Assembly: GCA_017577485.1 (NCBI GenBank)
Contig: PKRI01000009.1
Coordinates: 1 to 52,472, forward strand
DNA: 52,472 bases
DNA from: Bacillota bacterium
GTDB taxonomy: Bacteria; Bacillota; Sulfobacillia; Thermaerobacterales; RSA17
Reading direction: 5' to 3'
Shown: positions 24,997 through 33,183 of the stretch, in pieces
Layout of the letters: the number at the start of each line of letters is the position of its first letter
Numbering within the stretch: position 1 is the stretch's first letter
Program-made: the position numbers and the translations under genes
The notes under the pieces: generated by a model
Told to the model about the DNA's origin: nothing
What the model saw: only the letters and a program-made list of their open reading frames with translations
The model's database searches: none

Positions 24997-26159
24997 AGGT
25001 GGGTTCCCGGCGCATCGGTTTTGTGCGCCGCGACACGATCTCGGGATGGCAGGCCTTTCTGATTTCGACGGTCTCGGTGATCGTCGGGCTCATCGTCTTC
25101 AGCCTGGTGTTCGTGGTGTCCGACGTGAGCCCGTTGACCGCGTATCGCGAGATTTTCGGCTACGCGTTCCTCAGCCCCAGCGGTTTCCGCCTGGTGCTGA
25201 ACCGCTTCATCTTCCTGGCCCTGTGCACCTTCGCGTTCCTGATCCCGTACCGGGCGGGCCTGTGGAACATCGGCATGACCGGGCAGGTGTACATGGGCGG
25301 CCTGGCGGCCTACGGGGTGGTCTACCTGCTGGGCGGCAAGACCAACCCCAACCTGGAGGTCTCGGCCTGGCTGGTGCTGCCGGCCATGATCGCCGCGGCC
25401 GCCGCGGCGGGCGCCCTGTGGGCGGCCATCGCCGGCTTCCTAAAGGACCGCTGGGACGTCAACGAGATCGTCGTCACGATGATGCTGAACTTCGTGGGTT
25501 CGTTCATCGTTTCCCACATGACCAAGGAAGGCGGGCCCTTCATGAACCGGGGCGGCGGCAGCGAGGGCTTCCCGCTTCCCACCTCGCTGCGGGCGCCGGT
25601 CTTCGCCGACATCCCCTTCACCGCCCTGTTTGTGGCGGTGCTGGCCGTGGCGCTGCACCTGCTGTTCACCCGCAGCAGCCTGGGCTTCCAGATCCGCGCC
25701 TTCGGCATGTCGCCGCGGGCTGCCCAGTACGCCGGCATCCGCACCCACCGCATGGGCCTGCTGGTCTTCCTGCTGGGCGGCGCCATCGCCGGTCTGGCCG
25801 CCTACCACCAGTTCGCGGCGGTTCCCGGCGTGTACAAGATCCCGCGAGATTACGAGATCGTGGGCGACACCGCCTTCTTCGGCATCATCTGCGGCCTGAT
25901 CGCCCAGGGGAACGCGCTGGCGTCGCTGCCGGTGGCCCTGCTGTTCGCCGCTGCTTCCATCGGCGGCCGGGCCGCCCAGGGCAAGCTGCACCTGGCCTTC
26001 GGCCTGGACTTCGCCCTGATGGGCGTGCTGATGATCGTACTGGTGGGCTTCCAGTTCCTGTACCGCTACCGCCTGGCCTTCCGGGCTGTGGGCGTTGAGA
26101 CGCCCCCGGCCGGCGCCGAGGCTGCGGCCGAGGCCAGGGGCCGGGGATCGGAGGCGTAG
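24993..26159 (+). CDS. Nucleoside ABC transporter permease (YufP type), copy 1
   Basis: A 388-residue inner-membrane permease of the BPD_transp_2 family with about eight to ten hydrophobic segments. The family signature PYRAGLWNIGMTGQVYMGGLAAY lies near residues 85-107 and DVNEIVVTMMLNFVGSF forms the ATPase-coupling region. The C-terminus is an Ala/Glu/Gly-rich cytoplasmic tail. GTG start overlapping the ATPase stop; the partner permease starts three bases after its stop. Confidence 0.92.
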   Translation: MKVGSRRIGFVRRDTISGWQAFLISTVSVIVGLIVFSLVFVVSDVSPLTAYREIFGYAFLSPSGFRLVLNRFIFLALCTFAFLIPYRAGLWNIGMTGQVYMGGLAAYGVVYLLGGKTNPNLEVSAWLVLPAMIAAAAAAGALWAAIAGFLKDRWDVNEIVVTMMLNFVGSFIVSHMTKEGGPFMNRGGGSEGFPLPTSLRAPVFADIPFTALFVAVLAVALHLLFTRSSLGFQIRAFGMSPRAAQYAGIRTHRMGLLVFLLGGAIAGLAAYHQFAAVPGVYKIPRDYEIVGDTAFFGIICGLIAQGNALASLPVALLFAAASIGGRAAQGKLHLAFGLDFALMGVLMIVLVGFQFLYRYRLAFRAVGVETPPAGAEAAAEARGRGSEA

Positions 26160-26162
26160 GTC

Positions 26163-27041
26163 ATGCTGCTGCCGTTCTTCCTGCGCAGCCTGGAGGCTGC
26201 CATGATCTTCACCTTCGCCGGGCTGGGCGAACTGGTGAACCAGCGGAGCGGCGTCCTCAACGTGGGCATCGAGGGCATGATGCTGTTCGGCGCCACCGTC
26301 GGCTTCATCGTCGCGCAGAGCAGCGGCAGTTACGTGGCGGGCTTTCTGGCCGGGGCGGCCGTAGGCCTGCTGCTGGGCCTGCTGCACGCCTTCTTCTCCA
26401 TCACGCTGCGGGTGGACCAGGTGGTCAGCGGCATGGGCATCTGGATCTTCGGCTTCGGCGTGACCACCTACCTGGGCGCCCCCCATGCCGGCCCCCTGGG
26501 CATGGAGCGGCTGCAGACGCTGTTCGGCATCTCGCCCTTCGTCTACGTGGCCGTGGCGCTGACGCTGGTGACCTGGTTCGTCCTGCAGCGGACCAGCCTG
26601 GGCCTGGCGCTGCGGGCCGCCGGTGAAACGCCTGCCGTGGCCGAGGTGTCGGGCATCAACGTGACGCGGCTGCGCTACCTGGCCACGGCCTTCGGCGGCC
26701 TGATGGGGGGCTTCGCCGGCGCCCTGTACGCCCTCTACTACAACCCGGTGTGGAACTACAACTTTATCATGGGTTGGGGCTTCATCTCCCTGGCGCTGGT
26801 GTTCTTCTCCATGTGGAACCCGGTGGTGCTGTTCGGCGGTGCCGTGCTGTTCGGCCTGCTGTGGCAACTGTCGCTGAACCCCGAACTGCTGGCTGTCGGC
26901 GTCCTCTCCCGCTACCTGTGGCGGACGACGCCCTTCATCGCCACCATGCTGATCCTGGTGGTGATCTCCACCGGCTGGTTCCGGCGCCGCTGGGGCGCCG
27001 CCAGGCCGCAGGCCCTGGGCCAGCCGTATATCAAGGAGTAG
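26163..27041 (+). CDS. Nucleoside ABC transporter permease (YufQ type), copy 1
   Basis: A 292-residue permease, partner of the preceding one in the heterodimeric channel. Diagnostic block: FTFAGLGELVNQRSGVLNVGIEGMMLFGA near the N-terminus, then LRVDQVVSGMGIWIFGFG and LGLALRAAGETPAVAEVSGINV (coupling helix region). It ends with the family-typical short tail AARPQALGQPYIKE. It is the last gene of the cyclase/BMP operon, followed 55 bases later by a strong terminator. Confidence 0.92.
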   Translation: MLLPFFLRSLEAAMIFTFAGLGELVNQRSGVLNVGIEGMMLFGATVGFIVAQSSGSYVAGFLAGAAVGLLLGLLHAFFSITLRVDQVVSGMGIWIFGFGVTTYLGAPHAGPLGMERLQTLFGISPFVYVAVALTLVTWFVLQRTSLGLALRAAGETPAVAEVSGINVTRLRYLATAFGGLMGGFAGALYALYYNPVWNYNFIMGWGFISLALVFFSMWNPVVLFGGAVLFGLLWQLSLNPELLAVGVLSRYLWRTTPFIATMLILVVISTGWFRRRWGAARPQALGQPYIKE

Positions 27042-27096
27042 CGGTATCGTCGCCGGCGACACCGGTCTGGTGACCGGGGCCGGCCGCGGATGTTGC

Positions 27097-27134
27097 AGCG
27101 GGGCCGCAGGGTGCGCGGCCCCGCTAATGTTTTC
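27097..27134 (+). terminator. Rho-independent terminator after transporter operon 1
   Basis: An 11-base perfect stem (AGCGGGGCCGC 27097-27107 with GCGGCCCCGCT 27115-27125), 7-base loop, followed by AATGTTTT. Confidence 0.75.
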
Positions 27135-27267
27135 CCTACCGAGGCAGGCGGGTGGGGGCATTCGCCGCAGGTCACCATTTCCCACCTGTGGTTCAACGTC
27201 GACCTTCTTCAGGCGTTTCGCAGGCAGGGAAGGTGCCGCTGGGAAGCCGCGGCCGCCCGGCGGACCC

Positions 27268-27462
27268 AATAGGGTATCTCAGGTGCCTAAATGGGCCCAT
27301 TGCGGGGGGCTCCGGGAAGGTCAGGGCGTCCCAGGTGCCTTATTTCCGCCCTGACGACCCTCCGCCAGGTCCGGTGGGGCCGATTAGGGCGTTCGGGATG
27401 CCCTATCTCCCGGCCACCCCCCGCATCCGTGGGAATTAGGGCGCGAAGAATGCCTTGCCTGG
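27268..27462 (+). repeat. Four-unit degenerate direct-repeat array in the convergent spacer
   Basis: Four units share AGGG-N9-TGCC with exactly 13 bases from AGGG to TGCC each time; AGGG starts at 27271, 27323, 27386 and 27438 (spacing 52, 63, 52). Each AGGG is preceded by ATT/AAT-like bases, except unit 2 (GTC), and units 1 and 2 share CAGGTGCCT followed by an AT-rich stretch. Unit 2 forms a 9-base inverted repeat GTCAGGGCG-N18-CGCCCTGAC (27320-27355); unit 3 can pair TAGGGC with GCCCTA; unit 1 includes palindrome AATGGGCCCATT. The array fills the spacer between two convergent operons; the rest of 27042-27500 holds terminators and no gene. Confidence 0.6.
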
Positions 27463-27480
27463 CGGCGTTCTCCGCCAGGC
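27457..27480 (-). terminator. Hairpin terminator of transporter operon 2
   Basis: A 9-base perfect stem (GCCTGGCGG with CCGCCAGGC, 6-base loop) 20 bases after the stop of the last leftward permease gene. The following minus-strand sequence (AAGGCATTCTTCG) is only weakly T-rich, so its efficiency is uncertain. Confidence 0.5.
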
Positions 27481-27500
27481 CGCCGATCTCAACCGCCCGG

Positions 27501-28421
27501 CTAACCCCGGGCCTCCCGGTCGTACGGCCGCATCAGCGCCTGGGGCCCGGCCGCGCCGCCGTAAGCGCGGATGGCCACCAGGATCACGAACACGTAAGGC
27601 AGCATCAACAGGAACTGCGGCGGCACCGTCACCAGCTGCAGGCCCAACCGGTACTGCAGGGCCTCCACGTAGCCGAACAGCCAGCCGCCCAGCACGATGC
27701 GGAAAGGCAGCCACCGGCCCAGGATCACCAGCATCAGCGCGATCCAGCCGCGGCCGCCGATCATCCGGTCGCTGTAGGTGGCCGTCAGCATCATGGGCAG
27801 CAGGGCGCCGGCCGCGGCGATCAGCATGCTGCCCACCACGGTGGCCAGGTAACGGATCCGGAAGACGTTGACGCCCAGCAGGTCCGCCGCTCGCGGGTTC
27901 TCGCCGCAGGCGCGCAGGCGCAGGCCCACGGGCGTGTGGAAGATGATGACGTGGACCACCACCGCCAGCAGCAGCACCGCATACACCGGTCCCGGCAGCC
28001 CTGTCAGCACCTGCCACAGCGTGTCGCCGCCCTTGCCCCGGAAGGTCTGGATCTGGGGCGGCACAAACTGCAGCCCCACCACCAGGCGGTACAGCAGCGA
28101 GGCCAGCCCCACGCACAACACGTGAAGCGCCAGGCCCAGCGTCAGCTGGGAAACCTGCAGGCTGATGGTTCCGTAGGCCAGCAGCAGGCCGATCAGCCCG
28201 CCTGCGGCCATGGCGGCGCCGATGCCCACCCCGTTGCTGGCTGCCAGGTACGCCGCCAGGAAGCCCACCGAGGCCCCCAGGGCCATGAGCCCCTCGATGG
28301 CCACGTTCAGCACGCCGGAGCGCTCCGTGATGACCTCGCCCAGGGCGGCCAGCAGCAGCGGCGTGGCGAAGAACAGCATCTGCCCCAGCACGTCGGCACT
28401 GAGGAGAACCGACCAATCCAT
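27501..28421 (-). CDS. Nucleoside ABC transporter permease (YufQ type), copy 2
   Basis: A 306-residue permease with the same signature as its counterpart at 26163: FFATPLLLAALGEVITERSGVLNVAIEGLMALGA, then VGLRLRACGENPRAADLLGVNV and the closing AAGPQALMRPYDREARG. It is last in the leftward BMP operon 2. The sequence differs widely from copy 1, so the two systems are old paralogues and not a recent duplication. Confidence 0.92.
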   Translation of the reverse strand: MDWSVLLSADVLGQMLFFATPLLLAALGEVITERSGVLNVAIEGLMALGASVGFLAAYLAASNGVGIGAAMAAGGLIGLLLAYGTISLQVSQLTLGLALHVLCVGLASLLYRLVVGLQFVPPQIQTFRGKGGDTLWQVLTGLPGPVYAVLLLAVVVHVIIFHTPVGLRLRACGENPRAADLLGVNVFRIRYLATVVGSMLIAAAGALLPMMLTATYSDRMIGGRGWIALMLVILGRWLPFRIVLGGWLFGYVEALQYRLGLQLVTVPPQFLLMLPYVFVILVAIRAYGGAAGPQALMRPYDREARG

Positions 28422-28449
28422 CGGCGCGTCCCTCCCCCGAGCGATGTGG

Positions 28450-29496
28450 TCAGATCACGAAGCGGCGGCGCCGCTGCTGCAGGGCCTGTACGCCGATGAC
28501 GATGATGACGACCAGCGCCTGCAGCATGAACACGGCTGCCGACGGGAAGCCCACGGTGCGCTGCAGCGAGTCGCTGGCCGCCACCAGCACCGCGAAGGCG
28601 AAGTTGGCCGGGATCAGCAGCACAGGGTGGAAGCCGGCCAGCACGGCGATCAGGATGCCCATGATGCCGTAGTCCGGCGTCAGGCCCAGCAGCAGGCGAT
28701 GATGGACACCGGCCACCTCGATGCCGCCCCCGAGCCCGGCGGCGGCGCCGCTCAGCAGCAGCGCCAGCAGGTGGACCCGCCGCAGGGAGATGCCCGCCAT
28801 CTGCGCGGCCAGGGGGTTGCTGCCCACCGCCCGCAGTTCATACCCGGCCCGGGTCCGGTAGAGGAAGGCCCAGGCCGCCAGGGCCACGATCGACGCCAGG
28901 ATGACGCCGCTGTGGGCGCCGCCCCGCGCCAGCAGCATGGGCAGGGTTACCCCGCGGGGCACCGGCAAGGTGATGGCCTCGCCGGCCATGGGGTCGTTCC
29001 ACGGACCGGTGGCCAGGTACTCCACCAGCAGCGTGGCCACGAAGTTGAGCATCACCGTGGTGAAAATCTCGTTGACGCCCCAGACCACGCGCATCACGGC
29101 CGGCAGCAGGATCCACAGGGCACCGCCCACGCCGGCCGCCAGCAGGGCCACGGGCAGGCCGACGATGCGGCCCACCTCAAGATCGGCCAGCAGGAAGCCC
29201 ACGCCCGTGGCCAGGATGGCGCCCGCGTAGATCTGGCCGTCCATGCCGATGTTGAAGGCGCCGGCCTTGAAACCCAGGGCGAAGGCCAGGGAGGCCAGCA
29301 GCAGCGGGGTCATGCGGTTCAGCGTCTGGGACAGCCCGCCGATGGTGCCCACCGAGTCCTTCAAAGCCGTCCGGTAGGCCGGGATGGGGTCGTGGCCCAG
29401 GGCCACGATGATGACCGTGGTCACGGCCAGGGTCAGCGCCAGCGCCAGGGCGTACGCCAGCACGCTCCAGCGCCAGTCTCTCGCGGCGCCCTCCAT
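28450..29496 (-). CDS. Nucleoside ABC transporter permease (YufP type), copy 2
   Basis: A 348-residue BPD_transp_2 permease: LASLAFALGFKAGAFNIGMDGQIYAGAILATG (the FNIG-EGQ-type signature) and GVNEIFTTVMLNFVATLLVEYL. ATG 29496 follows the ATPase stop without a gap, so translation is coupled. The protein ends in an Arg-rich cytoplasmic tail. It pairs with the permease at 27501. Confidence 0.92.
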   Translation of the reverse strand: MEGAARDWRWSVLAYALALALTLAVTTVIIVALGHDPIPAYRTALKDSVGTIGGLSQTLNRMTPLLLASLAFALGFKAGAFNIGMDGQIYAGAILATGVGFLLADLEVGRIVGLPVALLAAGVGGALWILLPAVMRVVWGVNEIFTTVMLNFVATLLVEYLATGPWNDPMAGEAITLPVPRGVTLPMLLARGGAHSGVILASIVALAAWAFLYRTRAGYELRAVGSNPLAAQMAGISLRRVHLLALLLSGAAAGLGGGIEVAGVHHRLLLGLTPDYGIMGILIAVLAGFHPVLLIPANFAFAVLVAASDSLQRTVGFPSAAVFMLQALVVIIVIGVQALQQRRRRFVI

Positions 29497-31092
29497 TCAT
29501 CCCGCCTCCCGTTCGTGCCGGCCCAGCATGTACTCGCCGATCTGGTACCGGTCGTAGTCGGGCCCGTCGAACACGGCGTCGACGCGACCCTGGTAGATCA
29601 CCGCGATGCGGTGGCAGTTGCCCATCAACTCGTCCAGGTCTTCGGAAACCAGCAGCACCGCGCCCCCCTGCGACGCCACCTGGCGCAGGCGGTGGTGCAC
29701 GTCGCGCACGGTGCGCACATCCAGTCCCCGGGTGGGGTTCATGGCCACCAGCGCCGGGTGCCGGTGGTAGCTGCACATCTGAACCGCCCGCCCCACGATG
29801 ACCTTCTGGACGTTGCCGCCCGACAGCGCCGCCGTCGGGAACCAGGCATGGGGGGTCTTGACCTTGTACTCGTCGATGACCCGGTTGGCCGCCTCCAGCG
29901 CCTTGCCGATGCGGTAGCGCCCGTCGGGGAACAGGTACCGGTGCAGGCCCAGCACGAACGTCTCCACGATGGGCATCGAGGGCAGGATGCCCTCCCGCAG
30001 GCGGTCCTCCGGGATGCAGGCCAGGCCCGCATCCAGGCGGTGCGCCACCGGCCAGGCGGTGATGTCCGTCCCGTTGAGCAGGACCCGGCCGCCGGCCGTC
30101 GGCAGCAGGCCGACGAGCGCCTCGGCCAGCTCACGCTGCCCGCTCCCGGCTACACCGGCCAGGCCTACGATCTCACCCGCCCGCACCGTCAGGCTGATGT
30201 CCCGCAGCGCCACGCGCCCGGGCACCTGCACCGACAGGTTTTCAACCTGCAGCACCGGGGCGGCTTCCGACCCCAGGGGCGGCAGGGGCTCGGCCTCCAG
30301 CAACTGGCCGGTTTCGTCCTGGCCGCCGATGAGCCACCGCACCAGCTGCAGCTCGTCGGTTTCCGAGGCCGGGACGCCCGCGGCCACCACGCGGCCGCCC
30401 CGCATCACCGTCAGGCGGTTGCCGATGCGCAGGGCATCCCGCAGCTTGTGGGTCACCAGGATCACGGTCATCCCGCGCTGGACCAGGCTGGTCAGGGTGC
30501 CGAACAGGCTGTCGACCTCCTGGGGCGTCAGGTAGGTCGTCGGCTCGTCCAGGATGAGGAGCCGCGCCTGCCGGTGGAGCATCTTCAGGATCTCCACCTT
30601 CTGCTTCTGGCCGGCGGCCAGGCTGGCCACCACCGCGTCGGGATCGATGGGCAGGTCGTAACGCTGGGCCAGTTCGGCCACCTGCTGCCGCTGGTGGTCC
30701 CGGCGCAGGAACAACCCGCCCTGCTCCCGGCCCAGGATGACGTTCTCCCAGACCGTCAGGTTGTTGACCAGCTCCACGTGCTGCGGGACCATGGCGATCC
30801 CCAGGCGGAGGGCATCGGCCGGGCTGGTGATGCGCACCGGCCGGCCGTCCACCAGGATCTCGCCCGCATCGGCCTGGTACAGGCCGGTCAGAACCGACAT
30901 TAACGACGTCTTGCCGGCGCCGTTCTCGCCCAGGACCACGTGGATCTCGCCCCGGGCGACCTCGAAGTTGACGCCGTCGAGGGCCTGGATGGCGCCGAAG
31001 CGCTTGGATATGCCTTGGGCGTGGACAAAGGGCGGTTCCGCCCCGAAGGACGGACCCGCCCCCCGCCCGCTGGTCTCAGTCAATGACGGCAT
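29497..31092 (-). CDS. Nucleoside ABC transporter ATP-binding protein (duplicated ABC domain), copy 2
   Basis: A 531-residue double-ABC ATPase. Module one: Walker A GENGAGKTS, Q-loop MVPQHVEL, signature SLAAGQKQK, Walker B LLILDEPTTYL. Module two: degenerate Walker A GVAGSGQREL, signature LSGGNVQK, and VAMNPTRGLD in place of a canonical Walker B. Same architecture as the copy at 23437. ATG 31092 overlaps the end of the BMP gene by 17 bases. Confidence 0.92.
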   Translation of the reverse strand: MPSLTETSGRGAGPSFGAEPPFVHAQGISKRFGAIQALDGVNFEVARGEIHVVLGENGAGKTSLMSVLTGLYQADAGEILVDGRPVRITSPADALRLGIAMVPQHVELVNNLTVWENVILGREQGGLFLRRDHQRQQVAELAQRYDLPIDPDAVVASLAAGQKQKVEILKMLHRQARLLILDEPTTYLTPQEVDSLFGTLTSLVQRGMTVILVTHKLRDALRIGNRLTVMRGGRVVAAGVPASETDELQLVRWLIGGQDETGQLLEAEPLPPLGSEAAPVLQVENLSVQVPGRVALRDISLTVRAGEIVGLAGVAGSGQRELAEALVGLLPTAGGRVLLNGTDITAWPVAHRLDAGLACIPEDRLREGILPSMPIVETFVLGLHRYLFPDGRYRIGKALEAANRVIDEYKVKTPHAWFPTAALSGGNVQKVIVGRAVQMCSYHRHPALVAMNPTRGLDVRTVRDVHHRLRQVASQGGAVLLVSEDLDELMGNCHRIAVIYQGRVDAVFDGPDYDRYQIGEYMLGRHEREAG

Positions 31093-32152
31093 CGCTCTTC
31101 TCTTCCAGCTGCAGCTGGCCCGACGCGATCTGGTCGAAGACCTCCTGCACCCGCTGCCCCACTTGGGCGGGCACGTTCGTGACCGGCGCCAGGCTCATGC
31201 CGTTGCCCGGCCGCATCTCCTCGTAGCCGCTGCGCTGGCCTTCGATGATCCGGCCCACGACGTTCTTGTACGGAACGCCGAAGTCGAGCAGCAGCGAGGA
31301 CGCGAAGTTGTCGGGGGCCAGGTTGCTCTTGTCGGTGTAGTAGGTGGTCAGCAGCACCGGCTTGCCCTGAACGGCCTCGATGACGCCGAAGGCACCCAGG
31401 TTGACGACCAGGATGATCACGTCGACGCCGGAGTTGATCTGGGCCTCGGCGGCCTGCCGGGCCTTGACCGGGTCATTCTGGTCGCCGACGAAGGTGTAGA
31501 CCACCTCGACCTCGGGCTTCTCCGCGGCCACCGCCTCCTTGATGGCGTTGATGGAGGCGATGAAGTCGGGAAGCTCGATACCCACCACGATGCCGATCTT
31601 CCCGCTCTGGGTGGCGTGGGCCGCCAGGGCGCCCAGCGCGTAGAAGCCCTGGTAGAACTTGCGGCCGATGTTCCACACGTTGTCGGGCAGGTCCGGAATG
31701 TCGCCCGCGGTCTCGGCGATGAAGGTGACGTCGGGGAATTCCGGCGCCAGCTTGGTGACGGTGGTCAGGAACTGGCCGCCGTGGAAGGCGATGATGTTGT
31801 AGCCGTCGTTGATGAAGCCCCGGGCCACCCGCTCGGCGTCGGCGGGCGCCACCCGCTCCTGGTAGGCGGTGGTCATGCCGAAGGCTTCCTCGATGTCCTT
31901 GAGGGCTTCGTAGCCGACGAAGTTGTAGTCAGCGTCCTCCACCGTGCCCGGGAGGATCATGGCGAACTTGTACTCAGCCGCGGTTCCGCCGCCGCCGGTC
32001 TCGCCTCCCCCCTGGCTGGACTGGCCGGGCTGGCCGCCCTGCCCGCCCTGGCTGCTCTGGCCGCCGCCACCGCCGCCGCACGCCGTCAGCAGCAGCAGCG
32101 CCGCCACCAGCAGGACCGCCAGGCGAGCGCTGGGTTTCCTGAAGGCCTGCAT
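31076..32152 (-). CDS. BMP-family ABC transporter substrate-binding lipoprotein, copy 2
   Basis: About 358 residues with lipobox LLTAC (Cys25), a long Gly/Gln/Ser linker, then a BMP domain (YKFAMILPGTVEDADYNFVGYEAL, INDGYNIIAFHGGQF, YALGALAAHATQSGKIGIVVGIELP). ATG 32152 is chosen because GGGGGAGGAG lies eight bases upstream; the frame extends 12 codons further without a ribosome site. It heads transporter operon 2, downstream of the molybdenum hydroxylase/AllH operon on the same strand. Confidence 0.9.
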   Translation of the reverse strand: MQAFRKPSARLAVLLVAALLLLTACGGGGGGQSSQGGQGGQPGQSSQGGGETGGGGTAAEYKFAMILPGTVEDADYNFVGYEALKDIEEAFGMTTAYQERVAPADAERVARGFINDGYNIIAFHGGQFLTTVTKLAPEFPDVTFIAETAGDIPDLPDNVWNIGRKFYQGFYALGALAAHATQSGKIGIVVGIELPDFIASINAIKEAVAAEKPEVEVVYTFVGDQNDPVKARQAAEAQINSGVDVIILVVNLGAFGVIEAVQGKPVLLTTYYTDKSNLAPDNFASSLLLDFGVPYKNVVGRIIEGQRSGYEEMRPGNGMSLAPVTNVPAQVGQRVQEVFDQIASGQLQLEEKSDAVID

Positions 32153-32196
32153 CACCGGCACTCCTCCCCCTTTCCGGGAATCGCCCATCTGACGCG

Positions 32197-32219
32197 CAAA
32201 AGGGGCCGTGGGGGCCCCT
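32197..32219 (-). terminator. Hairpin between allH and BMP operon 2
   Basis: AGGGGCC (32201-32207) pairs with GGCCCCT (32213-32219); on the minus strand the stem is followed by TTTGCGCG. It could end the upstream hydroxylase-allH transcript or attenuate readthrough into the transporter genes. No firm promoter was found in 32220-32300. Confidence 0.5.
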
Positions 32220-32301
32220 GTGCCGCGCCTCTCCCTTGTTCGCGCCGCACCGCCAGTTTCCCGCTAGCGACCCTTACCAATCTCCGCGAAAAGTATCTGT
32301 T

Positions 32302-33180
32302 TTAACTATCCAAGGTTGGGCCGGCCAGGCCCGTGCCGGCGCCCCGGCCGCCGTCGTGGCCGCCGGCCGGGGCGCCGGCGGCGGCCAGCATGCCCGTGGC
32401 CAGGCCCAGGCCGCTCAGGTGGCCGACGCGCAGCAGGCGGGACAGCAGCTGCGCCGGCTGGCCGGATTCCCGGCCCAGCAGCCACCGGGCCAGGTCCACC
32501 GCCGGCTCGAACGAATGACCGCCGCAGGCATCCAGCAGCAGATCGCGGCTCAGGCGGGTGGTGGCCGCCGTGCGGGCCAGGTGCCGCAGGCGTCGCCGGA
32601 GGTCAGGCGGGCTCAACAGGGCGAAACCGGCCAGCACGTCGTCGCCCGACGGCGTGAGCCCGGCGCCCCGCCCGGCCAGCCCGGCTACGGCCAGGGCCAG
32701 CGCCGCCTCGTCCGCGGAACGGGCGGCGGCCGCCAGGGCCTGGACGGCGGCCGCCGGGACGTCCAGTTCCCGCGAAGAAAGCAGCCGCAGCAGCCTGCTT
32801 GCCTGGGCGGCGCGCTCCGCCAGACCGGCGGGGGGCTCCGCCGGCGCCACCACCGGCGGCGGGTCCCAGACCGGGGCAGCGGCCAGGTCCGCAACAATAC
32901 GGCTCCCGCCGGGCCCCGTCCAGGCCAGGCGGGAGCCGTTCACCTCCAGTTCCGGCGGCCGGGCGAGGCTCGCCGGCGGCAGCGGCAGCGCCGGTTCCAG
33001 GCCCACCAGGCGGGGGCTCCGGGGCGCCGGCAGGCGCAGCAGCCCCACCACCCCGGCGGGCGTCTCCACCCAGAAGCCGCGGCCGTGCACCGCCAGCACC
33101 CGGTGGGTCCCGGCGGCGGCCAGGGCGTCCAGAGCCCTGCGCCCGGCCCAGGCGATGCCGCCGGTCGCCGCCTCATCCAC
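32302..33180 (-). CDS. allH: DUF2877 protein, AllH (YlbF) subunit of oxamate carbamoyltransferase
   Basis: A 292-residue DUF2877 protein. The family hallmark GLTPSGDDVLAGF lies at residues 174-186, with a C-terminal VGHLSGLGLATGML block. In E. coli the three genes (fdrA, ylbE, ylbF; now allF, allG, allH) are contiguous and together give oxamate carbamoyltransferase; here the third gene is 13 kb from the other two, at the end of the molybdenum hydroxylase operon. GTG start four bases after the large-subunit stop, with no clear ribosome site, so coupled translation is likely. Confidence 0.85.
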   Translation of the reverse strand: MDEAATGGIAWAGRRALDALAAAGTHRVLAVHGRGFWVETPAGVVGLLRLPAPRSPRLVGLEPALPLPPASLARPPELEVNGSRLAWTGPGGSRIVADLAAAPVWDPPPVVAPAEPPAGLAERAAQASRLLRLLSSRELDVPAAAVQALAAAARSADEAALALAVAGLAGRGAGLTPSGDDVLAGFALLSPPDLRRRLRHLARTAATTRLSRDLLLDACGGHSFEPAVDLARWLLGRESGQPAQLLSRLLRVGHLSGLGLATGMLAAAGAPAGGHDGGRGAGTGLAGPTLDS

Positions 33181-33183
33181 GGC

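Noticed and set aside
27268..27462. CRISPR array
   Set aside because: The repeats are degenerate, spacer lengths vary, no cas genes are present, and only the AGGG/TGCC core is kept.
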